From assembly GCF_000719705.1 (NCBI RefSeq), contig NZ_JOHO01000051.1:1-48447 (forward strand): a DNA stretch of 48,447 nucleotides, given 5' to 3'. The notes beneath the pieces are model-generated. The model made no database searches. It was not told the DNA's origin and saw only the letters and a list, made by a program, of their open reading frames with translations. Within the stretch, counting starts at the first letter, position 1. Every line of letters begins with the position of its first letter. Source of the DNA: Streptomyces sp. NRRL S-350 (GTDB lineage Bacteria; Actinomycetota; Actinomycetes; Streptomycetales; Streptomycetaceae). Positions 1-7,098 of the stretch are shown here, piece by piece. The translations under genes and the position numbers were made by a program.

Positions 1-116
1 CCGCCGCCGCCGCCCCCGCCGCCGACCCGGCCCCCGGGCCCGGGGCACCCGCCCCCGCCACCGCCGCCGGGGCGCCCGCCGCCACCGCCGCCGGGGAGCC
101 CGCCGGGGCGCCCGCC

Positions 117-1718
117 GTGGCGCCGCTGTCGCTGCCCGACGCGTTCACCGCCCACGCCCGCACCCGGCCCCACGCGCCCGCCCTGCTGTGGCACGAGCAC
201 AGCGTCAGCTACGGCGAACTCGCCGCCCTCGCCGACGCCGAACGCGCCCGCCTGGCCGCGCTGGACCTCGCGCCGGGCGAGCCGGTGGGCCTGCTCGCCG
301 TCAAGTCGCCCGCGGCGATCGCCCTGGTGCTGGCCTGCCTGCTGGAGCGCCGCCCGTTCCTGCTGCCCTCCCCGCAGCTCGCCCCGGCCCTGCTGGCCGC
401 CCTGTTCGCCCAGGCCGGCGCCCGGCGCCTGCTCACCCCCCGCGGCCAGGACGCCCCGGCCCTGCCCGCCCCGGCCCCCGCCGCCCCGGTGCCGACCCTG
501 GCGGCCGGCACCTCCTTCCTGCTCACCACCTCCGGCTCCACCGGCCTGCCCAAGATCGTCCCGCTCGCGCAGGGCGCCGTCGACCGCTTCACCGCCTGGG
601 CCCACGACACCTTCGACCTCGGCCCCGGACGCACCGTCGCCAACTACGCGCCGCTGAACTTCGACCTCGCCCTGCTCGACGTGTGGGCCACCCTCGCCGC
701 CGGCGGCACCTGCCTGCTCATCGACCCCGCCCACGCCCTCAACGCCCGCCACCTGCTCGCCCAGCTCACCCGCCACCGCCCGCACGTGCTGCAGGCCGTC
801 CCGCTGGCCTACGCCCTGCTCGTCCAGGCCGCCGGCCCCGGCACCGTCCTGGACAGCGTCGAACACGCCGCGTTCACCGGCGACGCCATCGACGCCCGCA
901 CCCTGGCCGCCCTGCCCGCCCTGCTGCCCGCCGCCCGGCTGTACAACGTCTACGGCTGCACCGAGACCAACGACAGCTTCCTGCACCGCCTGGACCGCCT
1001 GGACGCCGCCGCCGCCCTGCCCGTGCCCATCGGCAGCCCCCTGCCCGGGGTGCGCACCCTCATCGCCGCCCCCGACGGCACCGCCGTGCACGGCGCGGGC
1101 AGCGGCGAACTGTACGTCTCCACCCCCTTCCAGGCCGCCGGCTACCTCGACCGCTCCCGCGACGCCGGCCGCTTCACCACCCGGCCCGAAGGCGCCGGAA
1201 CGGGCCGGCGCTGGTTTCGCACCGGCGACCTCGTCACCCGCGACGAGCAGGGCCGCGTCCACCTCACCGGCCGCGCCGACTTCCAGGTCAAGGTCCGCGG
1301 CGTGGCCGTCAACACCGCCGAGGTGGAACGCGTCCTGCTCGCCCACCCCGAGGTCCGCGAAGCCGCCGTCGCCGCCGCCCCCGACCCGCTGACCGGCAAA
1401 CGCCTGCACGCCGCCGTCCAACGCGCCCCCGGCTCGCGCCTCAACACCCTCACCCTGCGCGAGCACCTGGCCCGCAACCTGCCGCGCGCCGCCGTCCCCG
1501 ACAAGCTCGCCGTCCACGACGCCCCGCTGCCCAAGACCGCCACCGGCAAGGTCGACCGCAAGGCCGTCCTGCCCCCACCCCCACCCGAACCCGCGCCCGC
1601 CGCCGCGCCCGAACCCGCCGCCGCGTCCGCATTTGAACCCGCGCCCGCCGCCGCGCCCGCCGCTGCGGCGCCGGCGTCCGCGTCCGCCGCGGCGCCCGAG
1701 CCGGCGTCCGCGCCGTAA
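117..1718 (+). CDS. stand-alone adenylation (AMP-ligase) enzyme, probably amino-acid activating
   Basis: Activates a carboxylic acid as an acyl-adenylate and passes it to a carrier protein, most likely the one encoded next. Core motifs are clear: A3 (TTSGSTGLPK, about residues 138-146), A5 (YNVYGCTE, 276-283), A7 (RTGD, 368-371), A8 (GRADFQVKVRG) and A10 with the catalytic lysine near 478 (KTATGKVDRK). The residue matching Asp235 of GrsA is Asp (D183 in NFDLALLD), which fits an alpha-amino-acid substrate. The pocket begins D-L-L, as I recall for proline ligases of pyrrole pathways, but I could not fix the other code positions. The GTG start is weak: the same frame stays open to base 3 as Ala/Pro/Gly-rich sequence, so this may be the end of a longer protein cut by the window. 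The C-terminal 45 residues are an Ala/Pro repeat. Confidence 0.85.
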   Translation: MAPLSLPDAFTAHARTRPHAPALLWHEHSVSYGELAALADAERARLAALDLAPGEPVGLLAVKSPAAIALVLACLLERRPFLLPSPQLAPALLAALFAQAGARRLLTPRGQDAPALPAPAPAAPVPTLAAGTSFLLTTSGSTGLPKIVPLAQGAVDRFTAWAHDTFDLGPGRTVANYAPLNFDLALLDVWATLAAGGTCLLIDPAHALNARHLLAQLTRHRPHVLQAVPLAYALLVQAAGPGTVLDSVEHAAFTGDAIDARTLAALPALLPAARLYNVYGCTETNDSFLHRLDRLDAAAALPVPIGSPLPGVRTLIAAPDGTAVHGAGSGELYVSTPFQAAGYLDRSRDAGRFTTRPEGAGTGRRWFRTGDLVTRDEQGRVHLTGRADFQVKVRGVAVNTAEVERVLLAHPEVREAAVAAAPDPLTGKRLHAAVQRAPGSRLNTLTLREHLARNLPRAAVPDKLAVHDAPLPKTATGKVDRKAVLPPPPPEPAPAAAPEPAAASAFEPAPAAAPAAAAPASASAAAPEPASAP

Positions 1719-1760
1719 CACCCCGTCCCGATCCGACACCCACGCAAGGGAGTTGCCGCC

Positions 1761-2057
1761 ATGAGCAACATCACCCAGATCAAGCGCTTCCTCATCGAGG
1801 AGTTCCTGCCCGACGTCACCCCCGAGCAGCTCGCCGACGACCACGACCTGCTCTCCGACGGCGTCATCGACAGCCTCGGCGTCCTCAAGCTCATCGCCTG
1901 GGTCGAGGACCACTTCGCCCTGCCCGTCGACGACACCGACCTGGACCCCAACAACTTCCGCTCGGTCACCGCCATCGACGCCTTCATCACCGAACGCCGC
2001 ACCGCCGCCACCACCGCCTCAGCCTCGGCCACGGCCACGGCCACGGTGGGCGGCTGA
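1761..2057 (+). CDS. acyl/peptidyl carrier protein
   Basis: A discrete carrier protein of 98 residues whose phosphopantetheine arm would hold the substrate activated by the preceding ligase. The attachment serine is S38 in GVIDSLGVLKLI, followed by the usual helix II/III sequence (WVEDHFALPVDD, then NFRSV). Carriers working with proline ligases and prolyl dehydrogenases (PltL/RedO type) have this look and size. A ribosome site (AAGGGAG) lies 7 bases before the ATG, and the gene sits 42 bases after the ligase and 3 bases before the trpD-like gene, so co-transcription is likely. The last 18 residues are a low-complexity Ala/Thr tail and probably not part of the fold. Confidence 0.9.
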   Translation: MSNITQIKRFLIEEFLPDVTPEQLADDHDLLSDGVIDSLGVLKLIAWVEDHFALPVDDTDLDPNNFRSVTAIDAFITERRTAATTASASATATATVGG

Positions 2058-2060
2058 CCC

Positions 2061-3089
2061 GTGCACCCGGCCCTCACCGCCCTGCTCGCCGGCCGCCCCG
2101 TCCCCGTGGACGCCTGGCGCTCGTGGTGGGACCAGCTGGAACACCGCACCCTGGGCCCGGCCCGCGACAGCGACCGGGCCCAGGCGGCGGCCCTGCTGGC
2201 CAGCCTCACCACCCGCCTGCCCGACCCCGCCACCCTCGCCGCCCTCACCACCTCCCTCACCGAACGCGCCCCCCACCCCGGACCCGCCCACCCCGCCAGC
2301 GTCAACATCGTGGGCACCGGCGGCGGACCGGCCACCTTCAACCTGTCCACCGCCGCCGCCCTGACCGCCGCCAGCATCGGCATCCCCGTCGTCAAGACCG
2401 GCTCCCGCGCCTACACCAGCACCGCCGGCTCCGTCGACCTCCTCGAACGCCTGGGCATCACCCTCACCTCCAGCCACACCGCCACCGCCGACCACCTCGC
2501 CGACCACGGCATCGCCTTCGCCGGCCCCCACGTCTACCCGCCCGCCCTCACCCGCCTGGCCCGCATCCTCCACCCCCTCACCCTCAAACCCTTCGGCGCC
2601 TTCCTCAACACCCTCGGCCCCCTCCTGGCCACCGTCCCCGTCACCGCCCAACTCACCGGCACCAGCACCACCGCCGCCCTGGACGCCCTGCGCCGCCTCG
2701 CCCCCACCACCGCCCGCACCCTGTGGCTGGCCCACAACAGCGCCGGCGCCGACGAACTCCTGCCCTTCGCCGACAACACCCTCCACACCCCCGACACCAC
2801 CGTCCACCTGCCCGCCGGCACCCTCGCCCCCGCCACCGGCACCCTCGCCGACCTCGCCCCCCACCCCGACGACCTCACCGGCCACTTCCTGCGCGCCCTC
2901 ACCGGCCGGGCCGGCGCCACCGCCACCCACACCATCGCCCTCAACACCGCCGCCCTCGCGATCGCCTCCGGACGCCACACCCGCTGGGCCACCGCCTACA
3001 CCGCCGCCCTGGACGCCCTCGCCGACGGCGCCCCCCGCGCCCTGGCCGAACGCCTGCGCGCCCGAGCCCGGGAGAGCGTCCGTGCCTGA
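2061..3089 (+). CDS. anthranilate phosphoribosyltransferase-like protein (TrpD family), altered acceptor site
   Basis: The TrpD family moves phosphoribosyl from PRPP to the amino group of anthranilate. PRPP-site features remain: GTGG at 85-88, NLST at 94-97 and the Mg-binding Asp-Glu pair at 231-232. Residues that hold anthranilate are changed: the family KHGNR motif reads KTGSR (112-116), so His and Asn are lost, and the arginine of the VRRELG helix is missing (the segment is LHPLTLKPFGAFLN). GTGGD also reads GTGGG. Length (342) is normal. GTG start 3 bases after the carrier gene; its stop overlaps the trpA-like start by 8 bases. I read it as a phosphoribosyltransferase with a possibly different amine acceptor. 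It could still use anthranilate weakly. No trpE is seen nearby. Confidence 0.85.
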   Translation: MHPALTALLAGRPVPVDAWRSWWDQLEHRTLGPARDSDRAQAAALLASLTTRLPDPATLAALTTSLTERAPHPGPAHPASVNIVGTGGGPATFNLSTAAALTAASIGIPVVKTGSRAYTSTAGSVDLLERLGITLTSSHTATADHLADHGIAFAGPHVYPPALTRLARILHPLTLKPFGAFLNTLGPLLATVPVTAQLTGTSTTAALDALRRLAPTTARTLWLAHNSAGADELLPFADNTLHTPDTTVHLPAGTLAPATGTLADLAPHPDDLTGHFLRALTGRAGATATHTIALNTAALAIASGRHTRWATAYTAALDALADGAPRALAERLRARARESVRA

Positions 3090-4032
3090 ACCCCTCCCAC
3101 CCGCCCCCACCCCGGGCCTGGCGCTGTTCCTCAACGCCGGCGACCCCCCGGGCCGCCTCACCGACCTCGCCCTCATGCTCGACACCCACGGCGTCGACGT
3201 CCTCGAACTCGCCGTCCCCTTCCCCGACTCACCCACCGACGGCCCCGTCATCCGCCGCTCCGCCGCCCGCGCCCTGCACGCCGGCACCACCCTGGACACC
3301 GTCCTGGCCGAACTCGCCGACCTCACCCCCCGCCTGCACCGCCTCAAAGTCGCCCTGCTCGCCGACTGGAGCCACAGCCTGCGCCACCGCGACCCCGCCG
3401 CCACCACGGCCGCCATCGCCGCCGCCGGCGCCCACGCCCTCCTCGTCCACGCCCTGCCCCCGCGCCTGCGCCCCACCTGGCAGCACGCCCTGCGCCAGGC
3501 CGCCCTGCCCCAGGTCACCACCTGCTACCCCGCCTCCACCCCCGACGTCCTCACCGCCGCCGCCCGCGGCGCCACCGGCGCCTACGTCTACCTCGTCGCC
3601 CACTACGGCCGCTCCGGCACCACCCCCGCCACCGGCCACCGCGCCCTCGCCGACACCGTCACCGCCCTGCGCGCCGCCGCCCCCGGCGTCCAGGTCGCCG
3701 TCGGCTTCGGCGTCAGGACCGCCGCCGACCTGCAGGCCGTCGCCGCCGCCGGAGCCGACACCGCGATCGTCGGCTCCGCCGCCGTCGCCCGCCTCGAACA
3801 CGCCCTCACCCACGGCCTGGACCCCGTCACCGAACTGCGGGACTTCCTCACCGACCTCCGCCCCCACCGTCCCCCCACCCGGACGCCCCCGGCGGACGCA
3901 CCACCCGCACCACCCGCACCACCCGCACCGCCCGCACCGCCGGTGCCGCCGATGCCGCCGGCCCCCACCCCCACCAGCACCACGACCCGAGAGGACCAAC
4001 CGCCATGCTCATCCGCGACCTTGACGACGTGA
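3082..4032 (+). CDS. tryptophan synthase alpha-subunit-like lyase
   Basis: TrpA splits indole-3-glycerol phosphate into indole and glyceraldehyde 3-phosphate. Both catalytic acids are present: E42 in VLELAVPFPD (Glu49 of the Salmonella enzyme) and D53 in PTDGP (Asp60). The barrel phosphate-binding ends (GFGV, IVGSA) are also kept. Loop 6 is changed (HYGRSGT where the family has AGVTG), and the family PFSDP reads PFPDS. No trpB occurs in the window, so it probably works without a beta partner, as the plant BX1/IGL lyases do. From about residue 262 there is an extra tail of Pro-Ala repeats coded by a 6- to 9-bp minisatellite (about 3899-3960). The gene overlaps trpD-like by 8 bases and the cupin gene by 28 bases. 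Confidence 0.85.
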   Translation: MPEPLPPAPTPGLALFLNAGDPPGRLTDLALMLDTHGVDVLELAVPFPDSPTDGPVIRRSAARALHAGTTLDTVLAELADLTPRLHRLKVALLADWSHSLRHRDPAATTAAIAAAGAHALLVHALPPRLRPTWQHALRQAALPQVTTCYPASTPDVLTAAARGATGAYVYLVAHYGRSGTTPATGHRALADTVTALRAAAPGVQVAVGFGVRTAADLQAVAAAGADTAIVGSAAVARLEHALTHGLDPVTELRDFLTDLRPHRPPTRTPPADAPPAPPAPPAPPAPPVPPMPPAPTPTSTTTREDQPPCSSATLTT

Positions 4033-4379
4033 AGACCGTCGAATGGGGCAACGGCCTGTCCCGCCGCTTCCTGGTGGCCGCCGACGGCCTCGGCTACAGC
4101 CTCACCGACACCATCGTCAACGCCGGCACCAAGTCCCGCCTGGAATACCGCAACCACCTGGAGGCGTGCTACTGCATCGCCGGCTCCGGCGAAGTCATCG
4201 ACATGGACGGCACCTCCCACCCCATCACCCCCGGACGCCTCTACGCCCTCGACCGGCACGACGCCCACTACCTGGTCGCCGCCCCCCACGAGGACCTGCG
4301 CCTGGTCTGCGTCTTCTCCCCGGCCCTGCGCGGCGACGAGGTCCACCAGCTCGACGCCCACTCCTCCTCCGCCTACTAG
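4005..4379 (+). CDS. ectoine-synthase-like cupin (EctC family)
   Basis: EctC closes N-gamma-acetyl-diaminobutyrate to ectoine; the family is also known to cyclise glutamine slowly to the cyclic amidine 5-amino-3,4-dihydro-2H-pyrrole-2-carboxylate (ADPC). At 124 residues it is nearly family length and closely follows EctC: the iron ligands are kept (Glu in NHLEACYC, Tyr and His in LYALDRHDAHYL), as are the W-S-R-R segment and the VCVF strand. The segment before NHLEA differs (KSRLEYR where EctC has ETHIHYQ). There is no ectA, ectB or ectD around it, so ordinary ectoine synthesis is unlikely. In this cluster I infer that it makes or closes a cyclic amino acid that the ligase then activates. It ends just before a large hairpin. 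Confidence 0.88.
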   Translation: MLIRDLDDVKTVEWGNGLSRRFLVAADGLGYSLTDTIVNAGTKSRLEYRNHLEACYCIAGSGEVIDMDGTSHPITPGRLYALDRHDAHYLVAAPHEDLRLVCVFSPALRGDEVHQLDAHSSSAY

Positions 4380-4387
4380 CAAGAACA

Positions 4388-4439
4388 GGCCCGCCCGCCC
4401 CCGCCGGGGGAACAACCCCCCGGCGGGGGCGGGCGGGCC
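4388..4439 (+). terminator. 23-bp perfect hairpin between the cupin and flavoprotein genes
   Basis: The arms 4388-4410 and 4417-4439 are exact complements and the loop is AACAAC. There is no U-tract, as is common for actinomycete terminators. It starts 9 bases after the cupin stop and would end or attenuate the first half of the pathway operon, so the flavoprotein half may need read-through or its own promoter. Confidence 0.75.
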
Positions 4440-4544
4440 CCGGGCGAGGCACCTCCCGTCCAGACGAAACGCCGGCGGCACCCGCGCGCCGGCCTGCCAC
4501 CCCGGGCCCCCCGCACGGCGCGCCCGGGAGGAAGGCGGCACACC

Positions 4545-5690
4545 GTGATCCGCTGGAACGCCGACCAGAAGGCCCTGCGCGAGGGCCTGGCCCGCTTCGG
4601 CGACGACCTGAGCGCCGGCCACATCGAAGGCGACGAACAGGCCGCCTTCTCCCACGACAAATGGCGCCTGATCCAGAAGACCGGCATCCTCTCCCTGCCC
4701 TTCGACGAACGCTACGGCGGCCTGGGCCAGTCCCTGCTCACCACCATGTACGTCCTCGAAGGCCTCGGCCACGCCTGCCGCGACGGCGGCCTCAACTTCT
4801 CCGTCACCACCTCCCTCGCCTCCACCGGCGTCCCCCTGCAGGCCTTCGGCTCACCCGCCCTCAAAGAGGCCTACCTGCCGCGCATCGCCTCCGGCGACGC
4901 CATCGGCGCCCACGCCATCACCGAGTCCGACAGCGGCTCCGACGCCATGCGGATGCGCACCCGCGCCGTACGCGACGGCGACCACTTCGTCCTCACCGGC
5001 ACCAAGACCTTCGTCTCCAACGGCCCCGTCGCCGACGTCATCGTCGTCTACGCCCGCACCCACCCCCAAGGCGGCGCCCTGGGCGTCACCGCCTTCCTCC
5101 TCGACGCCGACACCCCCGGCCTGAGCACCGGCAACCCCATCAAGAAGATGGGACTGCGCACCTCCCCCCTGTCCGAGCTCCACCTCGACGCCGTCCGCGT
5201 GCCCAGGGACCGCGTCCTGGGCCGCGTCGGCGGCGGCTTCATGGTCCTGGACCACGTCATGAAACGCGAGATCCTCTACTCCTTCATCGTCAACACCGGC
5301 GAGATGCAGCACCGCCTGCAACGCTGCCTGGACTACGCCAAGACCCGCATGTCCTTCGGCAAGCCCATCGGCTCCTACCAGTCCGTCGCCAACAAGGTCG
5401 TCGACACCAAGATCCGCCTCGAGACCGCCCGCAAATGGCTCTACGACACCGCCCAGCGCCTCGAAGCCGGCGACAACGTCACCATCGACATGGCCATCGC
5501 CAAACTCCTCACCAGCGAATCCAACCTCGCCACCTCCCTCGCCGCCGTCCAGGTCTTCGGCGGCAACGGCTACATGTCCGAATACGGACTGGAGAAGGAC
5601 GTCCGCAACGCCGTCGCCGGCACCATCTACTCCGGCAGCAACGAGATCCAGTACAACCGCATCGCCGCCATGCTCGGACTGGGCACGTGA
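4545..5690 (+). CDS. acyl-CoA dehydrogenase-family flavoprotein, prolyl-carrier dehydrogenase-like
   Basis: An FAD enzyme of 381 residues with the full acyl-CoA dehydrogenase layout: an N-terminal helical domain, a middle beta domain (ITESDSGSDA, then TGTKTFVSNG) and a C-terminal helical domain (FGGNGYM). The usual base in the C-terminal Y-E-G-T motif is Ser here (IYSGSNEIQ). A glutamate stands instead at E242 (KREIL), the position used by isovaleryl-CoA dehydrogenase and by the prolyl-carrier dehydrogenases of pyrrole pathways (PigA/RedW/PltE). I infer two- or four-electron oxidation of a cyclic aminoacyl group on the carrier. GTG start, ribosome site GGGAGGAAGG 9 bases upstream. Its GTGA stop overlaps the next start. 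Confidence 0.88.
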   Translation: MIRWNADQKALREGLARFGDDLSAGHIEGDEQAAFSHDKWRLIQKTGILSLPFDERYGGLGQSLLTTMYVLEGLGHACRDGGLNFSVTTSLASTGVPLQAFGSPALKEAYLPRIASGDAIGAHAITESDSGSDAMRMRTRAVRDGDHFVLTGTKTFVSNGPVADVIVVYARTHPQGGALGVTAFLLDADTPGLSTGNPIKKMGLRTSPLSELHLDAVRVPRDRVLGRVGGGFMVLDHVMKREILYSFIVNTGEMQHRLQRCLDYAKTRMSFGKPIGSYQSVANKVVDTKIRLETARKWLYDTAQRLEAGDNVTIDMAIAKLLTSESNLATSLAAVQVFGGNGYMSEYGLEKDVRNAVAGTIYSGSNEIQYNRIAAMLGLGT

Positions 5691-6403
5691 GCGCCCCCGC
5701 CGCACCGGCCCCCGTGCGCCCGGGCCACCTCAAAGTCTGCGGCGCCCGCACCCGCGCCGACCTCGCCCTGCTCGCCGACACCGGCCCCACCCTCGTCGGA
5801 CTGTGGCACGGCATCCCCGGCGGCCCCGCCGACCTGCCCGGCGACGACCTCGCCGACCTCGCCGCCACCGCCATCCGCCTGGGCCTGGAACCCGTCCTCG
5901 TCACCTTCCTCGACGACGCCGCCCACCTGGCCCGCCTCGCCCGCGCCACCGGCATCCGCTGGATCCAGCTCCACGCCTACCAGAGCCCCGCCCTCGTCGC
6001 CGACCTACGCGCCCGCCTGCCCTACGCCGTCCTCGTCAAAGTCCTCCACCTCTCCCGAGGACGCTGCCTGGAACGCGCCTTCACCCCCGCCTACGAACGC
6101 GCCGGCACCGACCTGTTCCTCCTCGACACCGTCACCGACGACGGCCGCGTCGGCTCCACCGGCCAACCCCTGGACCCCGCCCACGTCCACGCCCTCCTCC
6201 CACGCCTGCACACCCCCTTCCTCCTCGCCGGCGGCCTCGACACCACCAACCGCGACACCTACCGCACCGTCACCGACCACCCCCTCTACGCCGGCGCCGA
6301 CATCGACACCGCCGCCCGCGACCGCACCGGCCGCCTCACCCGCCCAGCCGTCACCGCCCTCACCCGCGCCTGGCACCCGCGCCCCCAGGAGACGCCCGCA
6401 TGA
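5687..6403 (+). CDS. phosphoribosylanthranilate isomerase-like protein (TrpF family)
   Basis: TrpF carries out the Amadori rearrangement of a phosphoribosyl-arylamine to the 1-deoxyribulose form. The catalytic cysteine is C18 in LKVCGAR and the catalytic aspartate is D147 in LFLLDTV; phosphate contacts GSTG (156-159) and LLAGGL (179-184) are in place. At 238 residues it is slightly longer than usual, with an insert around LHLSRGRCLERAF. GTG start inside the flavoprotein stop (GTGA) and a stop overlapping the next ATG (ATGA) show tight translational coupling. It is catalytically complete, unlike the TrpD- and TrpC-like partners, which suggests the Amadori step is kept while the amine partner may differ. 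Confidence 0.87.
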   Translation: MSAPAAPAPVRPGHLKVCGARTRADLALLADTGPTLVGLWHGIPGGPADLPGDDLADLAATAIRLGLEPVLVTFLDDAAHLARLARATGIRWIQLHAYQSPALVADLRARLPYAVLVKVLHLSRGRCLERAFTPAYERAGTDLFLLDTVTDDGRVGSTGQPLDPAHVHALLPRLHTPFLLAGGLDTTNRDTYRTVTDHPLYAGADIDTAARDRTGRLTRPAVTALTRAWHPRPQETPA

Positions 6404-7098
6404 CCCCCTTCGCCGACGCACTGCTCACCGCCGACCGCCCCCTGGTCATGGAAGTCAAACTCCGCGACCCCCACGGCACCGACCTCCTGGGCCCCCGCAC
6501 CGTCACCGACCTCGTCGCCCACTACGAACACGCCGGCGCCCCCTGCCTGTCCGTCGTCACCGGCCGCTGGTTCGGCGGCACCACCCGCCTGCTGCGCGAG
6601 GTCACCGCCGCCACCACCCTGCCCGTCCTGCAGAAGGACTTCCTCACCCGCCCCGCCCAACTCGAAGCCGCCCACGCCCTGGGCGCCTCCGCCGTCCTGC
6701 TCACCGCCGCCCTGCTGCCCGCCGCCTCCCTGCGCCGCCTGGTCGCCTGCGCCCTGGACCTGGGCCTGACCCCCTTCGTCGAGATCACCGACGAACGCGA
6801 ACTCGCCGCCCTGCCCGACCCCCAGGACTGCGTCGTCGCCGTCAACAACAAGGACATCCGCACCCGCGAACGCGACCGCGGCGACCTGACCCGCAGCCTG
6901 CGCCTGCTGCCCGCCCTACGCGCCGCCGGCTGCCGCGTCCCCGTCTCCGCCTCCGCCATCACCGACCCCGCCGACGCGGCCCGCCTCCTCGACGCCGGCT
7001 ACGCCGCCCTGCTCATCGGCACCTCCCTCATGCGCGCCGGCGACCTCACCGCCTGGCTCACCGCCCTCGACGACGCCCGCACCGGAGCCCCCGCATGA
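6400..7098 (+). CDS. indole-3-glycerol-phosphate synthase-like protein (TrpC family), SESG motif changed
   Basis: TrpC closes the Amadori product to indole-3-glycerol phosphate with loss of carboxylate and water. Most catalytic residues are recognisable in this 232-residue barrel: E18 and K20 (MEVK), K79 (QKDF), E128 (FVEIT) and the Asn pair 149-150 (VNNKD). The family SESG motif reads SASA (183-186), so the conserved glutamate (E210 of the Sulfolobus enzyme) is Ala, and the phosphate-side Gly is also lost. EVKRASPS becomes EVKLRDPHG. These changes suggest a different or larger substrate. It is short at the N-terminus compared with many IGPSs. It overlaps the genes on both sides by 4 bases. 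Confidence 0.85.
   Translation: MTPFADALLTADRPLVMEVKLRDPHGTDLLGPRTVTDLVAHYEHAGAPCLSVVTGRWFGGTTRLLREVTAATTLPVLQKDFLTRPAQLEAAHALGASAVLLTAALLPAASLRRLVACALDLGLTPFVEITDERELAALPDPQDCVVAVNNKDIRTRERDRGDLTRSLRLLPALRAAGCRVPVSASAITDPADAARLLDAGYAALLIGTSLMRAGDLTAWLTALDDARTGAPA

Noticed and set aside
2019..3521. Long minus-strand frame opposite the carrier, trpD-like and trpA-like genes
   Set aside because: Composition is Gly/Val/Ala-rich without recognisable domain, and it is the complement of C-ending codons on the plus strand; typical high-GC shadow frame.
3899..3960. CRISPR-like or regulatory repeat in the trpA-like 3' end
   Set aside because: It is a short 6- to 9-bp coding minisatellite giving a Pro-Ala tail, in frame with the gene.
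4005..4379. An ectoine osmoprotectant cluster
   Set aside because: Only an EctC-like gene is present; ectA, ectB and ectD are absent on both sides.
2061..7098. A housekeeping tryptophan operon
   Set aside because: trpE and trpB are missing, gene order is unusual, TrpD and TrpC carry active-site changes, and the genes are interleaved with an EctC-like cupin and a carrier-linked flavoprotein.
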